DNA of 64,000 nucleotides from Methylomonas sp. EFPC3 (GTDB taxonomy: Bacteria; Pseudomonadota; Gammaproteobacteria; Methylococcales; Methylomonadaceae): positions 3,778,372 through 3,842,371 of the forward strand of contig NZ_CP116398.1 in assembly GCF_029643245.1 (NCBI RefSeq). The letters run 5' to 3'. Shown in pieces: positions 38,573-48,340 of this stretch (positions are counted from its first letter, which is position 1; every line of letters starts with the position of its first letter). The notes below the pieces were generated by a model. That model made no database searches. It saw only the letters and a program-made list of their open reading frames with translations, and was not told the origin of the DNA. A program made the position numbers and the translations under genes.

Positions 38573-38932
38573 ATGGCTAACCAAAACGCAAAGGGTTTGC
38601 GGCGCTTGATCAACGCCTGTTTTTTTTCGATTGCCGGCTTCAAGGCCACTTGGCAGCATGAGGAGGCGTTTCGCCAGGAAGTGGCGTTGTTCGTTGTGAC
38701 CACGCCGCTGGCCTTGTGGCTGGGGCAAACCGCGATAGAAAAGGTGTTGCTGATCGGTAGCGTAGTGTTGGTGCTGCTGGTGGAATTGTTGAATTCCGCG
38801 GTCGAAGCCGTTGTCGATCGGGTCGGTTTCGAACACCACGAATTGTCGGGCCGGGCCAAGGACATCGGTTCGGCGGCGGTGATGCTGTCTTTGATCTGGG
38901 CGGCGGCGACCTGGGGCATGATACTGCTGTAG
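38573..38932 (+). CDS. dgkA: Diacylglycerol kinase
   Basis: DgkA phosphorylates diacylglycerol released by membrane-derived oligosaccharide or lipid A modification. The 119-residue, three-helix protein has the catalytic stretch VELLNSAVEAVVDR and EEAFRQE near the N-terminus, as in the 122-residue E. coli enzyme. It follows gcvH by 9 bases, so the two share a transcript although their functions differ. Confidence 0.93.
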   Translation: MANQNAKGLRRLINACFFSIAGFKATWQHEEAFRQEVALFVVTTPLALWLGQTAIEKVLLIGSVVLVLLVELLNSAVEAVVDRVGFEHHELSGRAKDIGSAAVMLSLIWAAATWGMILL

Positions 38933-39032
38933 GCGACAGGCGGTTTGGGTTGTTTCGCCTGCTATCTTGTACCCGTCAGCAACATCCGTTACCTTAGGGC
39001 CGCTAAAGTTTAGTCAAACCCAAAGGAAAACA

Positions 39033-39965
39033 ATGAGTGCATTGATCTGTGGCTCCATGGCCTACGACACCATCATGGTGTTTCACGACAAATTCAAAAA
39101 CCACATCCTGCCGGAAAAAGTCCATATCCTGAACGTGTCGTTTCTGGTGCCGGCGATGCGGCGCGAATACGGCGGTTGCGCCGGCAATATCGCCTACAAT
39201 CTGAAATTGTTGCAGGAAGAGCCCTGGATCATGGCGACCGTGGGCCACGATTTCGAGCCCTATGCGCAATGGCTCAGCCAATGCGGCATCAGCAGCCGTT
39301 ACATCAAGGTGCTGGACGACCATTACACCGGTCAGGCCTATATCACTACCGACCAGGACGATAACCAGATCACCGCATTCCATCCGGGAGCGATGAATTT
39401 CTCGCATTTCAACAGCGTGCCGCTGGACGCGGAAATCACGATCGGCATCGTCTCGCCGGACGGCAAGCAAGGCATGCAGGAGCACGCCGCCCAGTTCGTC
39501 GAACAGGGCATCCCGTTCATTTTCGATCCGGGCCAAGGCATGCCGATGTTCGACGGCGCGGAACTCTTGCAGTTTTTGGAACAGGCTAATTACGCCACCT
39601 TCAACGATTACGAATTCGAACTGCTGCAACAGCGTACCGGTCTGACGCCGGAACAAATCGCCGAAAAGGTCGACGCCTTGATCGTGACCTTGGGCAGTCA
39701 GGGCTCCAAAGTCTATACCCGCGGCGAGGTCATCGACATTCCGCCGGCCAATCCCAAACAAATTCTCGACCCGACCGGGTGCGGCGACGCTTACCGCGCC
39801 GGTTTGTTGTTCGGTTTGAGCAACGATTACGACTGGGATGTCACCGGCCGCATCGCCTCGCTGCTGGGCGCGATCAAGATCGAGCACAACGGCACCCAGA
39901 ACCATACCTTCACGATGGCGGAATTCAAAAAACGCTATCAGGAAACCTTCGGTTCCACGTTTTGA
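39033..39965 (+). CDS. PfkB-family kinase, adenosine kinase-like
   Basis: The 310-residue ribokinase-fold protein has YGGCAGNIAYNL near residue 48 (sugar-binding GG motif) and DPTGCGDAYRAG (about 248), whose final Asp is the catalytic base. The GCAGN and DPTGCGD variants resemble bacterial adenosine kinases, but other nucleoside or sugar substrates are possible. The ATG at 39033 follows CAAAGGAAA. Its stop overlaps the TTG start of mazG, suggesting a link to nucleotide housekeeping. Confidence 0.85.
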   Translation: MSALICGSMAYDTIMVFHDKFKNHILPEKVHILNVSFLVPAMRREYGGCAGNIAYNLKLLQEEPWIMATVGHDFEPYAQWLSQCGISSRYIKVLDDHYTGQAYITTDQDDNQITAFHPGAMNFSHFNSVPLDAEITIGIVSPDGKQGMQEHAAQFVEQGIPFIFDPGQGMPMFDGAELLQFLEQANYATFNDYEFELLQQRTGLTPEQIAEKVDALIVTLGSQGSKVYTRGEVIDIPPANPKQILDPTGCGDAYRAGLLFGLSNDYDWDVTGRIASLLGAIKIEHNGTQNHTFTMAEFKKRYQETFGSTF

Positions 39966-40777
39966 GTCTAAGCAAAACTCAGGAATTGCTGGGCTTGATG
40001 TCCCGCTTGCGCGATCCGGAAACGGGTTGCGCCTGGGATTTGAAGCAGGATTTCCATAGCCTGATTCCGTATACCATCGAAGAAGCCTACGAGGTCGCCG
40101 ACGCGATTGAGCGCAATGACTTCGAGGATTTGCGCGGCGAGCTGGGTGATCTGTTGTTGCAGGTCGTGTTTCATTCGCAAATTGCGCAGGAGCGCGGCCT
40201 GTTCGATTTCGAACAAGTCGCCGCCGCGATCGGCGAAAAACTGGTTTCCCGCCATCCGCACGTCTTCGCCGGCGTCAAATTCGACAGCGACGCGCAACGC
40301 CAGCAGGCCTGGGACGAAGCCAAAGCCGAGGAACGCAAACAAAAGCAGCCGCAACAGTCAGCCGAAAGCGTGCTGGCCGGCGTTGCCCACAGTCTGCCGG
40401 CTCTGGTGCAATGCGAGAAAATCCAGAACAGGGCGGCCAGTCACGGCTTCGACTGGCCGGATACCGAGCCGGTGTTCGAAAAAGTGCGGGAGGAATTGCG
40501 GGAGGTTCACGAAGCCTGGCAGTCCGGCGATCAGACCCATATTCACGAGGAAGTCGGCGACCTGTTGCTGGTGGCGGTCAATCTGGCCCGGCATTTGAAA
40601 GTCAATCCGGAGATTGCCTTGCGCGATGCCACCAAAAAATTTACCCGCCGTTTCAATTACATCGAAGAGGAAGTCGCAGCCTCCGGCCGGCAATTGCGCG
40701 ACTGCGAGCTGGCCGAACTGGACGATTTATGGAACCAGGCCAAGCGCACCCTGAAAAAATCGCAAAGCCATGTTTGA
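39962..40777 (+). CDS. mazG: Nucleoside triphosphate pyrophosphohydrolase MazG
   Basis: MazG hydrolyses nucleoside triphosphates to monophosphates and pyrophosphate. The 271-residue protein has two MazG repeats: LRDPETGCAWDLKQ and EEAYEVADAIE...LRGELGDLLLQVV, then EKVREELREV...HEEVGDLLLVAVNL. The TTG at 39962 is taken as the start because it overlaps the upstream stop (TTGA) and gives the correct N-terminal alignment; no ATG lies between it and the conserved region except an internal one. Confidence 0.92.
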   Translation: MSLSKTQELLGLMSRLRDPETGCAWDLKQDFHSLIPYTIEEAYEVADAIERNDFEDLRGELGDLLLQVVFHSQIAQERGLFDFEQVAAAIGEKLVSRHPHVFAGVKFDSDAQRQQAWDEAKAEERKQKQPQQSAESVLAGVAHSLPALVQCEKIQNRAASHGFDWPDTEPVFEKVREELREVHEAWQSGDQTHIHEEVGDLLLVAVNLARHLKVNPEIALRDATKKFTRRFNYIEEEVAASGRQLRDCELAELDDLWNQAKRTLKKSQSHV

Positions 40778-41363
40778 TTCGCGCCGATTCGAATTAATTA
40801 GCCTGGCTCGTAGACACTCTGTGGCCGTCATTCCCTCGAAAGCGGGAATCCAGCGCGGAGGCTGGGCTCCAGCTTTCACGGGAACCAAGATATTTAAGGG
40901 GCCGGTTAATAGTCGCTTTACGTTGCTTGCTTGTTACTTGAGTCTCCTGATCGGTTTGTCGGTCGTTAGCGGTTTGGCCCGTGCCGAATTGCTGGGCAGC
41001 ATCTCCGACGACACCGCGCCGAAAGCGCAGCCGGAACTTGCGCCAGCCGGCAAAAACGACGGCCGCCGCATCGTTTATCGGGTGATCTGCTCGCCGGAAG
41101 ATCAGGACTTGCCTGACTGCGACCGTGCCGCAGTCGACGAGCCCGGCAATGGGGACAGCGCGGCAAGCTTGCCGACGCCCGACCTGCCGCCGGACCGCGA
41201 CGATCTGGCCGAGGCTGCCGTGCCGACCAATGCCGAGCCGGCCGCGCCGCCGTTGCCGAGCGAGACCGGTGCGCATTCCAAAAAGCGTGCGCATAGTAAA
41301 TCGGCCAAAAAAGCGCAGGCTGCCTCGAAAAAAACGGCCGCCAAAACCCGGCCGCATCGATAG
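40770..41363 (+). CDS. Secreted Ala/Pro/Lys-rich protein with repeat-derived N-terminus
   Basis: The open frame starts with an ATG overlapping the mazG stop and codes for 197 residues. Residues 52-73 form a signal peptide (LLACYLSLLIGLSVVSGLARA) and the mature part is Pro/Ala-rich, has two cysteines (RVICSPEDQDLPDCD) and ends in a Lys/Ala tail (KKRAHSKSAKKAQ). The 50 residues before the signal peptide are encoded partly by a dispersed palindromic repeat (VIPSKAGIQ), so the working start may be the TTG at 40923. No family is recognised. Confidence 0.5.
   Translation: MFDSRRFELISLARRHSVAVIPSKAGIQRGGWAPAFTGTKIFKGPVNSRFTLLACYLSLLIGLSVVSGLARAELLGSISDDTAPKAQPELAPAGKNDGRRIVYRVICSPEDQDLPDCDRAAVDEPGNGDSAASLPTPDLPPDRDDLAEAAVPTNAEPAAPPLPSETGAHSKKRAHSKSAKKAQAASKKTAAKTRPHR
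40827..40890. repeat. Dispersed palindromic repeat (GTCATTCC...GGGAATCCAG type)
   Basis: GTCATTCCCTCGAAAGCGGG and the following AATCCAG, then CTGGGCTCCAGCTTTCACGGGAA, match a palindromic repeat scattered in many proteobacterial genomes. The ATTCCC/GGGAAT arms fold into a hairpin. Here it lies in the open frame downstream of mazG. Confidence 0.7.
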
Positions 41364-41471
41364 TGCCTTTTCCGCCTTTGGCGATTTGGGTGCCATTCCC
41401 GAAAATCCTCACGTTAACTGGGTCTTTGCGCTAGGCTTACTGAATCAGCCCGCACGCAAAAGGATACGCAG

Positions 41472-41990
41472 ATGCAGCCCCTCAGACCGAATGTACTTGA
41501 TTTCGAAGCTTCCGGCTTCGGCAACGACAGTTACCCGATTGAGGTCGGTGTGGTATTGGGCTCCGGGCAAAAGTACTGCGCCTTGATCCGGCCGGCCGGC
41601 AATTGGGTGTATTGGGACGACCAGGCCGAACAGGTGCACGGCCTGAGCCGGGACACGTTGCTGAACTATGGTAAACCGATACGGCAAGTGGCCGCCGAAC
41701 TCAATGAGTTTTTAGCCGGCAGAACCGTGTATTGCGACGGTTGGGTAGTCGACAAACCCTGGCTGTCCCGCCTGTTTTACCAGTCCGGTCTGCAGCCGAG
41801 TTTTTACCTCAGCGCTCTGGAAATGATTCTGAGAGAAACCCAAATGGAAATCTGGAGCCATACCAAACGCCAAGTCATTCAGGAGTTCGCGTTGCATCGG
41901 CATCGGGCCAGCACTGACGCATTAATCATTCAGGAAACTTATGCCCGCACCCGGCAACTAAGCGATGCCGGCGGCTATGCCCCGGCCTGA
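41472..41990 (+). CDS. DEDD-type 3'-5' exonuclease-like protein
   Basis: The 172-residue protein starts with VLDFEASGFG...YPIEVGVVLG, matching Exo I of DnaQ-fold exonucleases (DxE), has VDKPWLSRLFYQ as a probable Exo II and HRASTDALIIQE as Exo III with His and Asp. It is a single-domain protein. Substrate unknown; it may act on RNA or DNA ends. It lies 48 bases before the phosphoketolase gene. Confidence 0.75.
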   Translation: MQPLRPNVLDFEASGFGNDSYPIEVGVVLGSGQKYCALIRPAGNWVYWDDQAEQVHGLSRDTLLNYGKPIRQVAAELNEFLAGRTVYCDGWVVDKPWLSRLFYQSGLQPSFYLSALEMILRETQMEIWSHTKRQVIQEFALHRHRASTDALIIQETYARTRQLSDAGGYAPA

Positions 41991-42038
41991 CCGCGACAGC
42001 GATTTGCGGCGGATTTTTAACCCAACGGTGAGGCCGCG

Positions 42039-44405
42039 ATGAATAAGACCACTCCAGTTTCCGAGCACGAATTGCAACAGATAGACGCCTACTGGCGGGC
42101 CTGTAATTACCTGGCCGCCGGCATGATTTACCTGCGCGACAATCCGTTGCTGCGCGAACCCTTGCAGCCCGAACACATCAAACGCCGTCTGCTCGGCCAT
42201 TGGGGCTCCAGCCCCGGTCTGAGTTTTGCCTATGTGCATTTGAATCGGATCATCAAACAATACGACCAGAGCGTATTGTTCATCGCCGGTCCAGGCCACG
42301 GCGCGCCCGGCGTATTGGCGCCGGCCTATCTGGAAGGCAGCTACAGCGAGATCTACCCGAATAAGGGCGAGGACGAAGAGGGCATGCGCCAGTTCTTCAA
42401 AGAGTTCTCGTTTCCGGGCGGCATTGGCAGCCATTGCACGCCGGAAACGCCGGGTTCGATCCATGAGGGCGGCGAGCTGGGTTACAGCATTTCCCACGCC
42501 TTCGGCGCAGCCTTCGACAATCCGGATTTGCTGGTCGCGGCGGTAGTCGGCGACGGCGAGGCCGAGACCGCCGCGCTGGCGACGTCCTGGCATTCCAACA
42601 AATATCTGAATCCGGCCCGCGACGGTGCGGTGTTGCCGATCCTGCATCTGAACGGTTACAAGATCAACAATCCGACCCTGTTGTCGCGTATCTCCCATCA
42701 AGAGCTGGAGGATTTGTTCAAAGGCTACGGCTGGACGCCGTATTTCGTCGAAGGCGACGAGCCGCTGGCGATGCACCGGAAAATGGCCGAGACGCTGGAC
42801 GCTTGTTTACTGGAAATCCGCAAGATACAGCAGGCGGCTCGCAACGGCGACGACGTGACGCGGCCGCGCTGGCCGATGATCGTGCTGCGTTCGCCGAAAG
42901 GCTGGACTGGGCCCAAGTTCGTCGATGGTCGTAAAGTCGAAGGTTTCTGGCGCGCCCACCAGGTGCCGATGGCCTCGGTCCGGGAAAATTCGGCGCAGTT
43001 ACAACAACTGGAAGACTGGCTGCGCAGCTACAAACCGGAAGAATTGTTCGACGCCGACGGCCGCTTGCTTCCCGAGCTGAAAGCCCTGGCCCCGCAAGGC
43101 CAGCGCCGGATGAGCGCGACGCCCCACGCCAACGGTGGCGTGTTGCGCCGGGAACTGCGGATGCCGGATTTTCGCGATTACGCCGCGGTCTTGCCCGGTC
43201 CCGGCAAAATCAGCGCCGAAAACACCCGGCCGCTCGGCCAGTTCCTGCGCGACATCATGGCCGACAATATGGCCAACTTCCGCGTGTTCGGCCCGGACGA
43301 GAATAGCTCCAACAAACTGGATGCGATTTACGCCGCCAGCAAGAAAACCTGGCTGGCCGACTTCCTGCCGGAAGATGCCGACGGTGGCGAGCTGTCTGTC
43401 GATGGCCGGGTCATGGAAATGCTGTCGGAACACACGCTGGAAGGCTGGCTGGAAGGCTATCTTTTAACCGGCCGCCACGGTTTTTTCTCGACTTACGAAG
43501 CTTTCGTCCACGTCATCGATTCGATGTTCAATCAGCACGCCAAATGGCTGGCGATGATGCAAGCGGTCTCCTGGCGGGCGCCGGTGTCGTCGTTGAATTT
43601 GTTGATCACCTCGACGGTCTGGCGCCAGGACCACAACGGTTTTACCCACCAGGATCCCGGTTTTCTGGACGTGGTGGTCAACAAAAGCCCGGCGGTCACC
43701 CGCATTTACTTGCCGCCGGACGTCAACTGCCTGTTGGCCGTCGCCGACCATTGCCTGCGTAGCAGCAACTACGTCAACGTCATCGTTTCCGACAAACAAA
43801 AGCACCTGCAATATCTCGATATCGAGGCGGCAATCAAACACTGCACCAAAGGCATCGGCATTTGGGACTGGGCCAGCAACGATGCCGGCGCCGAGCCGGA
43901 TTTGGTGATGGCCAGCGCCGGCGACATCCCGACCAAGGAAGCACTGGCCGCGACCGTGATCCTGCGCGAACACTTTCCAGAACTGAAAGTCCGCTTCGTC
44001 AACGTCGTCGATTTGTACAAACTGACGCCGACCAGCGAGCATCCGCACGGTTTGAGCGATAAGGATTTTGACAGCCTGTTCACGCTGGACAAACCGATTC
44101 TGTTCAACTTCCACGGTTACCCGTGGCTGATCCACCGCTTGGCCTACCGCCGCACCAACCATAAAAATCTGCACGTGCGCGGCTACAAGGAAAAAGGCAG
44201 CATCAACACGCCGCTGGAGTTGGCGATTCAAAACGAAATCGACCGTTTCAGTCTGGTGATCGATGCGATCGACCGCTTGCCCGGCTTGAAAGTCGCCGGC
44301 GCCCACGTCAAGGAGAAGATGCGCGACAAGCAGATCGAATGCCGGCATTACGCCTACGAGCATGGTGTGGATTTGCCGGAGGCCGACGATTGGCTTTGGC
44401 CCTAA
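42039..44405 (+). CDS. xfp: Xylulose-5-phosphate/fructose-6-phosphate phosphoketolase
   Basis: This thiamine-diphosphate enzyme splits xylulose 5-phosphate (and often fructose 6-phosphate) with phosphate into acetyl phosphate plus glyceraldehyde 3-phosphate or erythrose 4-phosphate. Of 788 residues, key sites include GPGHGAPG, the cofactor motif [18 protein letters not shown] (about 168-185) and [25 protein letters not shown] (pyrimidine domain). In methanotrophs it links the ribulose monophosphate cycle to acetyl units without carbon loss. It ends at an intrinsic terminator. Confidence 0.96.
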   Translation: MNKTTPVSEHELQQIDAYWRACNYLAAGMIYLRDNPLLREPLQPEHIKRRLLGHWGSSPGLSFAYVHLNRIIKQYDQSVLFIAGPGHGAPGVLAPAYLEGSYSEIYPNKGEDEEGMRQFFKEFSFPGGIGSHCTPETPGSIHEGGELGYSISHAFGAAFDNPDLLVAAVVGDGEAETAALATSWHSNKYLNPARDGAVLPILHLNGYKINNPTLLSRISHQELEDLFKGYGWTPYFVEGDEPLAMHRKMAETLDACLLEIRKIQQAARNGDDVTRPRWPMIVLRSPKGWTGPKFVDGRKVEGFWRAHQVPMASVRENSAQLQQLEDWLRSYKPEELFDADGRLLPELKALAPQGQRRMSATPHANGGVLRRELRMPDFRDYAAVLPGPGKISAENTRPLGQFLRDIMADNMANFRVFGPDENSSNKLDAIYAASKKTWLADFLPEDADGGELSVDGRVMEMLSEHTLEGWLEGYLLTGRHGFFSTYEAFVHVIDSMFNQHAKWLAMMQAVSWRAPVSSLNLLITSTVWRQDHNGFTHQDPGFLDVVVNKSPAVTRIYLPPDVNCLLAVADHCLRSSNYVNVIVSDKQKHLQYLDIEAAIKHCTKGIGIWDWASNDAGAEPDLVMASAGDIPTKEALAATVILREHFPELKVRFVNVVDLYKLTPTSEHPHGLSDKDFDSLFTLDKPILFNFHGYPWLIHRLAYRRTNHKNLHVRGYKEKGSINTPLELAIQNEIDRFSLVIDAIDRLPGLKVAGAHVKEKMRDKQIECRHYAYEHGVDLPEADDWLWP

Positions 44406-44483
44406 GGTTTCAGGACTGTAGCGAAGCATCTGCGCGTAAGCACCGAGTCTGCTTGGGTATAACCCTAAACCGAATTGCGTTGG

Positions 44484-44512
44484 CCCGGAGTGTGGACTAC
44501 ACTCCGGGTTTT
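44484..44512 (+). terminator. Intrinsic terminator after xfp
   Basis: CCCGGAGTGT (44484-44493) and ACACTCCGGG (44499-44508) form a perfect 10-bp stem with a 5-base loop, followed by TTTTAAT. It lies 79 bases after the xfp stop and 17 bases before the start of the antitoxin gene, so it separates the two units. Confidence 0.88.
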
Positions 44513-44528
44513 AATCGGGAGTAGCGCC

Positions 44529-44864
44529 GTGTACGCCACCAATGTCAGGAATTTGAAAAAAAATCCGTCGGAAGCTTTGCGCCATGCCGAGCAGGAGCCG
44601 GTGTTGATTTTGAAAGGTAATCAGCCGAATGCGTTACTCTTTAATTTAAAAACGTCGCTGGGCGATATTAACGAACAGCTCAAACCCGCTTTGGCGGCGA
44701 GTTTGTTCAAGGACCGGGTGTTGTCCTTGGGCGCCGCCGCGCAAGTCAGCGGCTTGAGTTTGTCCGAGTTTATCGAGCATCTGACTCAGTTGGATATCGA
44801 TTTGGTGGAGGCCGATCAGCAAACCGGCAAGGAAATGCAGACCCTGGATTCGTGGCTGTCGTAA
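44529..44864 (+). CDS. UPF0175-type antitoxin with Phd-like N-terminus
   Basis: The 111-residue protein starts at a GTG (44529) with GGGAG 7 bases upstream. The N-terminus (YATNVRNLKKNPSEALRHAEQEPVLI) looks like a Phd/YefM antitoxin start; the C-terminal half (LSLGAAAQVSGLSLSEFIEHL) has the helix-turn-helix-like UPF0175 signature. It overlaps the next gene, a DUF3368 PIN-like protein, by 13 bases. UPF0175/DUF3368 pairs are known toxin-antitoxin modules. Confidence 0.78.
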   Translation: MYATNVRNLKKNPSEALRHAEQEPVLILKGNQPNALLFNLKTSLGDINEQLKPALAASLFKDRVLSLGAAAQVSGLSLSEFIEHLTQLDIDLVEADQQTGKEMQTLDSWLS

Positions 44865-45334
44865 TCGCCGATGCCGGCCCGTTGATCGCGCTGGCCAAGA
44901 TCGGCCAATTGCCGCTACTGCCGGCGTTGTTCCACCAAATCACCGTCACGCAAGCGGTGGCCGACGAATGCCTTTGCAATCTTACCCGGGATGGCCTGCT
45001 GATTCGGCAGGCATTGGCCACGGCTTGGGTGCAATGTGTCGCCAACCCGGAACCTAAACACAAATTATCCAAAAGCCTGGGACCGGGCGAACAGTCCAGT
45101 ATCGAGTTGGCTTTACAGCGGTCGGGCAAATCACTGCTGATTTTGGATGACGGTCTGGCGCGCAAGCAGGCTTTACGCATGCATTTGGACATCGTTGGCA
45201 CCGCGGCTGTATTGTTTGCGGGACAGCGTAAAGGCTTGCTCGATAACGCCGAGGCAGCGGTTACCCAGCTCAATCAAGCCGGTTACCGGATTTCCGCCAG
45301 CGTGGTTGCTGAATTAAAAAAGGGGCTGCCGTGA
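44852..45334 (+). CDS. DUF3368 PIN-like toxin
   Basis: The 160-residue protein has the acidic start VIADAGPLIALAKIG, the family pattern PGEQSSIELAL and ILDDGLARKQAL, matching DUF3368 proteins, which are VapC-like PIN-domain RNases. The start is GTG at 44852, inside the antitoxin gene, so translation is coupled. RNA cleavage as the toxic action is inferred from the PIN fold. Confidence 0.82.
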   Translation: MAVVIADAGPLIALAKIGQLPLLPALFHQITVTQAVADECLCNLTRDGLLIRQALATAWVQCVANPEPKHKLSKSLGPGEQSSIELALQRSGKSLLILDDGLARKQALRMHLDIVGTAAVLFAGQRKGLLDNAEAAVTQLNQAGYRISASVVAELKKGLP

Positions 45335-45438
45335 TCGAGAGGGTTCGCTGGCCGTTTGCAGGACGTACCAGCTTTTAACTGCACTTCGCCCGGCTTTAAA
45401 TCAGCATCTGCCAAGTTTTCTTTGGGATCGCCATTACC

Positions 45439-47032
45439 TTGTACCAACAATACTTCAACTTCAGCGAAGCGCCGTTTTCGATCTCGCCCGATCCGCATTT
45501 CATGTATATGAGCGAGCGGCATCAGGAGGGCTTGGCGCATCTGCTGTACGGCATCGACCGCGGCGGCGGCTTCGTCGCGTTGACCGGCGAGGTCGGCACC
45601 GGCAAGACCACGTTGTGCCATTGCCTGCTGCAACAATTGCCGGAAAAATATCGATATCGCCTTGATCTTGAATCCCAAGTTGAACGCCATCGAACTGTTG
45701 GCGACGATTTGCGACGAATTGGGCATAGCCCACGAGGCGATGACGGCGAAAAGCCTGATCGATGCGATTAACCGCTATCTGCTGGCGGCCTACGCCAAAG
45801 GCCGCCGCACCGTGTTGTTGATCGACGAAGCCCAAAATCTGAGCCTGGAAGTGTTGGAGCAGATTCGGCTGCTGACCAATCTGGAAACCAGCAAGGCCAA
45901 ATTGCTGCAAATCATTCTGGTCGGCCAGCCGGAGCTGAACGCGATGCTGGCGCGCTGTGAGTTACGCCAGCTCAACCAGCGCATCACCGCCCGCTACCAT
46001 CTGTTGCCGCTGTCGTTCGACGAAACCAAAGCTTATATTCAACACCGGTTGCGGGTTTGCCACGGCAGCCACCGCCTGTTCAGCGCCGCCGCGATTCGTC
46101 TGATCTACCGCTATTCGGCCGGCGTGCCGCGGCTGATCAATATCTTGTGCGATAGAGCCTTGCTCGGCGCCTATGCTACCAACACCGGGCGGATTACGCC
46201 GGCCATCGTTAACCGCTCGGCGCGGGAAACGCTGGGGGTAGGGCGTTGGCTGTCGCGACTTTCTGTGTCGATTGCGGCCAGCCTCGTTTTGCTGGCCGGT
46301 ATGGCGGGGTTTTATGCCTGGCGTCACGGCTTGCCGGCGATACCGCCGGTAAAACCGTTAGCTATTCCAGCAGCGGCTGCGCCGCAACCGCTTGCCGCCC
46401 AACCGGAAAGTCCGGCATTTCGCGATTGGCTGGAGCACTCGGCACCGGCGTTCGAGGCCGCACTGGGCGAATTGTTGCGAGTTTGGGGCGTGCCTCTGCC
46501 GGCCGAGGGGTTGACTGACTGCCATCAGCTGGTGGCCGTATCAGGGCTGCATTGCCTGGCCGGCAAAGGCAATTGGAAGGATGTCCTCGGTCTGGATCGG
46601 CCGGTACTGCTGGAGTTTGTCGACAGCCAGGGCCGCAAGCGTTTCTTGCCGATTCAAGGTGTCGAGCAAGACCAGGCCTTGGTCCAGTCCGGCGCTACGA
46701 TGCATTTTCCATTGGCGGATGTGCTGGCGGCTTGGGGCGGGAATTATCTGTTATTGTGGCGTTCGCCGCGCCTTGGCGCCGCCGATATTGGCGTGGGGCA
46801 GAAGTCGGCCGAGGTATTGTGGTTGCGGGAGAAGTTGGGGCAAGTCATGGTTTTGCCGCCGGCCGAGACCGCGCCCGATTCTTTCGATGTGACGCTAAAA
46901 CAGCAGGTGATCCAATTTCAGCGCCGACAGGGTTTGGCTGCCGACGGTGTCGCCGGCGCCAAAACTTTGATCGAACTCGATAATTTAACCGGCGCCGCCG
47001 ATTCGCCACATTTGCAGGCCGGCCGGCACTAG
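45439..47032 (+). pseudogene. gspA: GspA/ExeA-type ATPase, split by a one-base frameshift
   Basis: GspA with GspB inserts the type II secretion secretin through peptidoglycan. From the TTG at 45439 the frame gives MYQQYFNFSEAPFSISPDP and Walker A GEVGTGKTT, then leaves the family frame at the five-A run 45644-45648. One base fewer would give ENIDIALILNPKLNAIELL and continue into Walker B LLIDEAQNL, a membrane helix (about 275) and a C-terminal peptidoglycan-binding repeat (QFQRRQGLAADGVAGAKTL). The restored protein would be 530 residues. The second part is open on its own from about 45662 but lacks Walker A. Confidence 0.88.
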
Positions 47033-47042
47033 GGTTTTAGAC

Positions 47043-47828
47043 ATGTCTTACATCCTGAACGCATTGCGCAAATCGGAACGGGAGCGGCAAGCCAGCCAAC
47101 CGGATACGGTGGCCAGCCGAATCGTGCTGCAACAGGCGCCGGAGCGGCAAGCGGCGGCCAAAATCATCGCGGCATTATTGGCCGTAAATGCGGCAATTCT
47201 GGCCTATTTTCTCGGCATCGCACCGCGGATGGCCGCGCACGACACCCCGCCGCCGGTCGCGTCGATTCAGATGCCGCCGCAGCCGCTCGCGGAATCGAAC
47301 CGGCCCGACCCGGCCGACCGGCTGCCGTTGCCGGCGAAGCCTACGCCCAAGGCCAAGCCGGAGCCGGCCCATGTTGCCGCTACGGCTGCGGTTGCGGCCG
47401 TTAAACCGGTCGAGGCCAAGAAGCCGCCGCTCGAGCCGGTCAAACCGGCTGCAGTTCAGCCGCCGCCCGATCCGGTCGTTGCCGCCAAGCCGTTGCCGGA
47501 GCCTGGCGTCCCCAGCCCTGCCGCCCAGGCCGCCCCGCCAATCCGCGAGACAGTTACCGAGCCGGTCCCAGCGGCGGCCCCGCTGCCGGCTAAACCCGCG
47601 TTGCAGGCGCTGGAAGACCTGCCGGCGGACGTACGCCAGTCCTTGCCCGCCTTGCCGATCAACGTCTACAGTTATTCGCCGGTCCCGGCCGAACGCTTCG
47701 TCATGATCGATATGGTCAAATACGTGCCGGGCCAGATGATCAAAGACCGGCTGGAGTTGAAACAGATCATGGAAGACGGCATCGTCGTCAACTACGACGG
47801 CCACCTGTTTAAAATCAAGCGGCAGTGA
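47043..47828 (+). CDS. gspB: General secretion pathway protein B
   Basis: GspB partners GspA in secretin assembly. The 261-residue protein has the conserved start SYILNALRKSERERQ, a single membrane helix (about 38-58), a long Pro/Ala-rich periplasmic linker, and the C-terminal GspB domain (INVYSYSPVPAERFVMID ... LKQIMEDGIVVNYDGHLF). It lies 10 bases after gspA. The rest of the type II secretion operon is not in the window. Confidence 0.9.
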   Translation: MSYILNALRKSERERQASQPDTVASRIVLQQAPERQAAAKIIAALLAVNAAILAYFLGIAPRMAAHDTPPPVASIQMPPQPLAESNRPDPADRLPLPAKPTPKAKPEPAHVAATAAVAAVKPVEAKKPPLEPVKPAAVQPPPDPVVAAKPLPEPGVPSPAAQAAPPIRETVTEPVPAAAPLPAKPALQALEDLPADVRQSLPALPINVYSYSPVPAERFVMIDMVKYVPGQMIKDRLELKQIMEDGIVVNYDGHLFKIKRQ

Positions 47829-47950
47829 TTGCTAAGCGGCGGTGGCCTTGATAGCCTATGCCGGCCGAGCCGTGACGGAACGGGCCGGCGGATTCTAGCC
47901 AGGAGTGGCGCTTAGATAACTATAACAATACCGATACCAGAGCCCTCCGT

Positions 47951-48280
47951 ATGAAACTGGAAACCCAATTTAGCAAAGCTCAACTGCAACGCATCAACGT
48001 CCAATCCATCCTGTATTTGTGTTCCTGCCCGTCCCAGGTCGGCGTACAGATCGACAGTTTGCGTCACCTGTTCGATTACCAGGCCAATTGCGCCGACCGC
48101 AGTCGGAGCGAGGTGCAAACCAAGGTCCACGCCCGCATCGCCGAAGCCAGCGAGCAAGCGCACCGGATCATGGAGCAGTGCCTGAAAGACGTCTTGGAAC
48201 TGGAAGGCTGGGACATGGAGACCCTGGAAATGCCGGCCGGCCTGCGGACCTTATTGGAGCAGGAAATCGACGGCGAATAG
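47951..48280 (+). CDS. Small helical protein, unrecognised
   Basis: A 109-residue, probably all-helical soluble protein with three cysteines near the N-terminus and centre (LYLCSCPSQVG, QANCADR) and one in EQCLKDV. Codon use resembles neighbouring genes. No family is recognised and no signal peptide is seen. It is a lone gene after gspB. Confidence 0.6.
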   Translation: MKLETQFSKAQLQRINVQSILYLCSCPSQVGVQIDSLRHLFDYQANCADRSRSEVQTKVHARIAEASEQAHRIMEQCLKDVLELEGWDMETLEMPAGLRTLLEQEIDGE

Positions 48281-48340
48281 CTGTCGCACTGCAAGGCTGC
48301 GGCGCCGCAATATTGGCAGCGCCGGTTGACGCTCCGCGTT

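Noticed and set aside
45283-45726. A 147-codon minus-strand frame across the start of gspA
   Set aside because: It lies opposite the clear GspA N-terminus and has no matching family.
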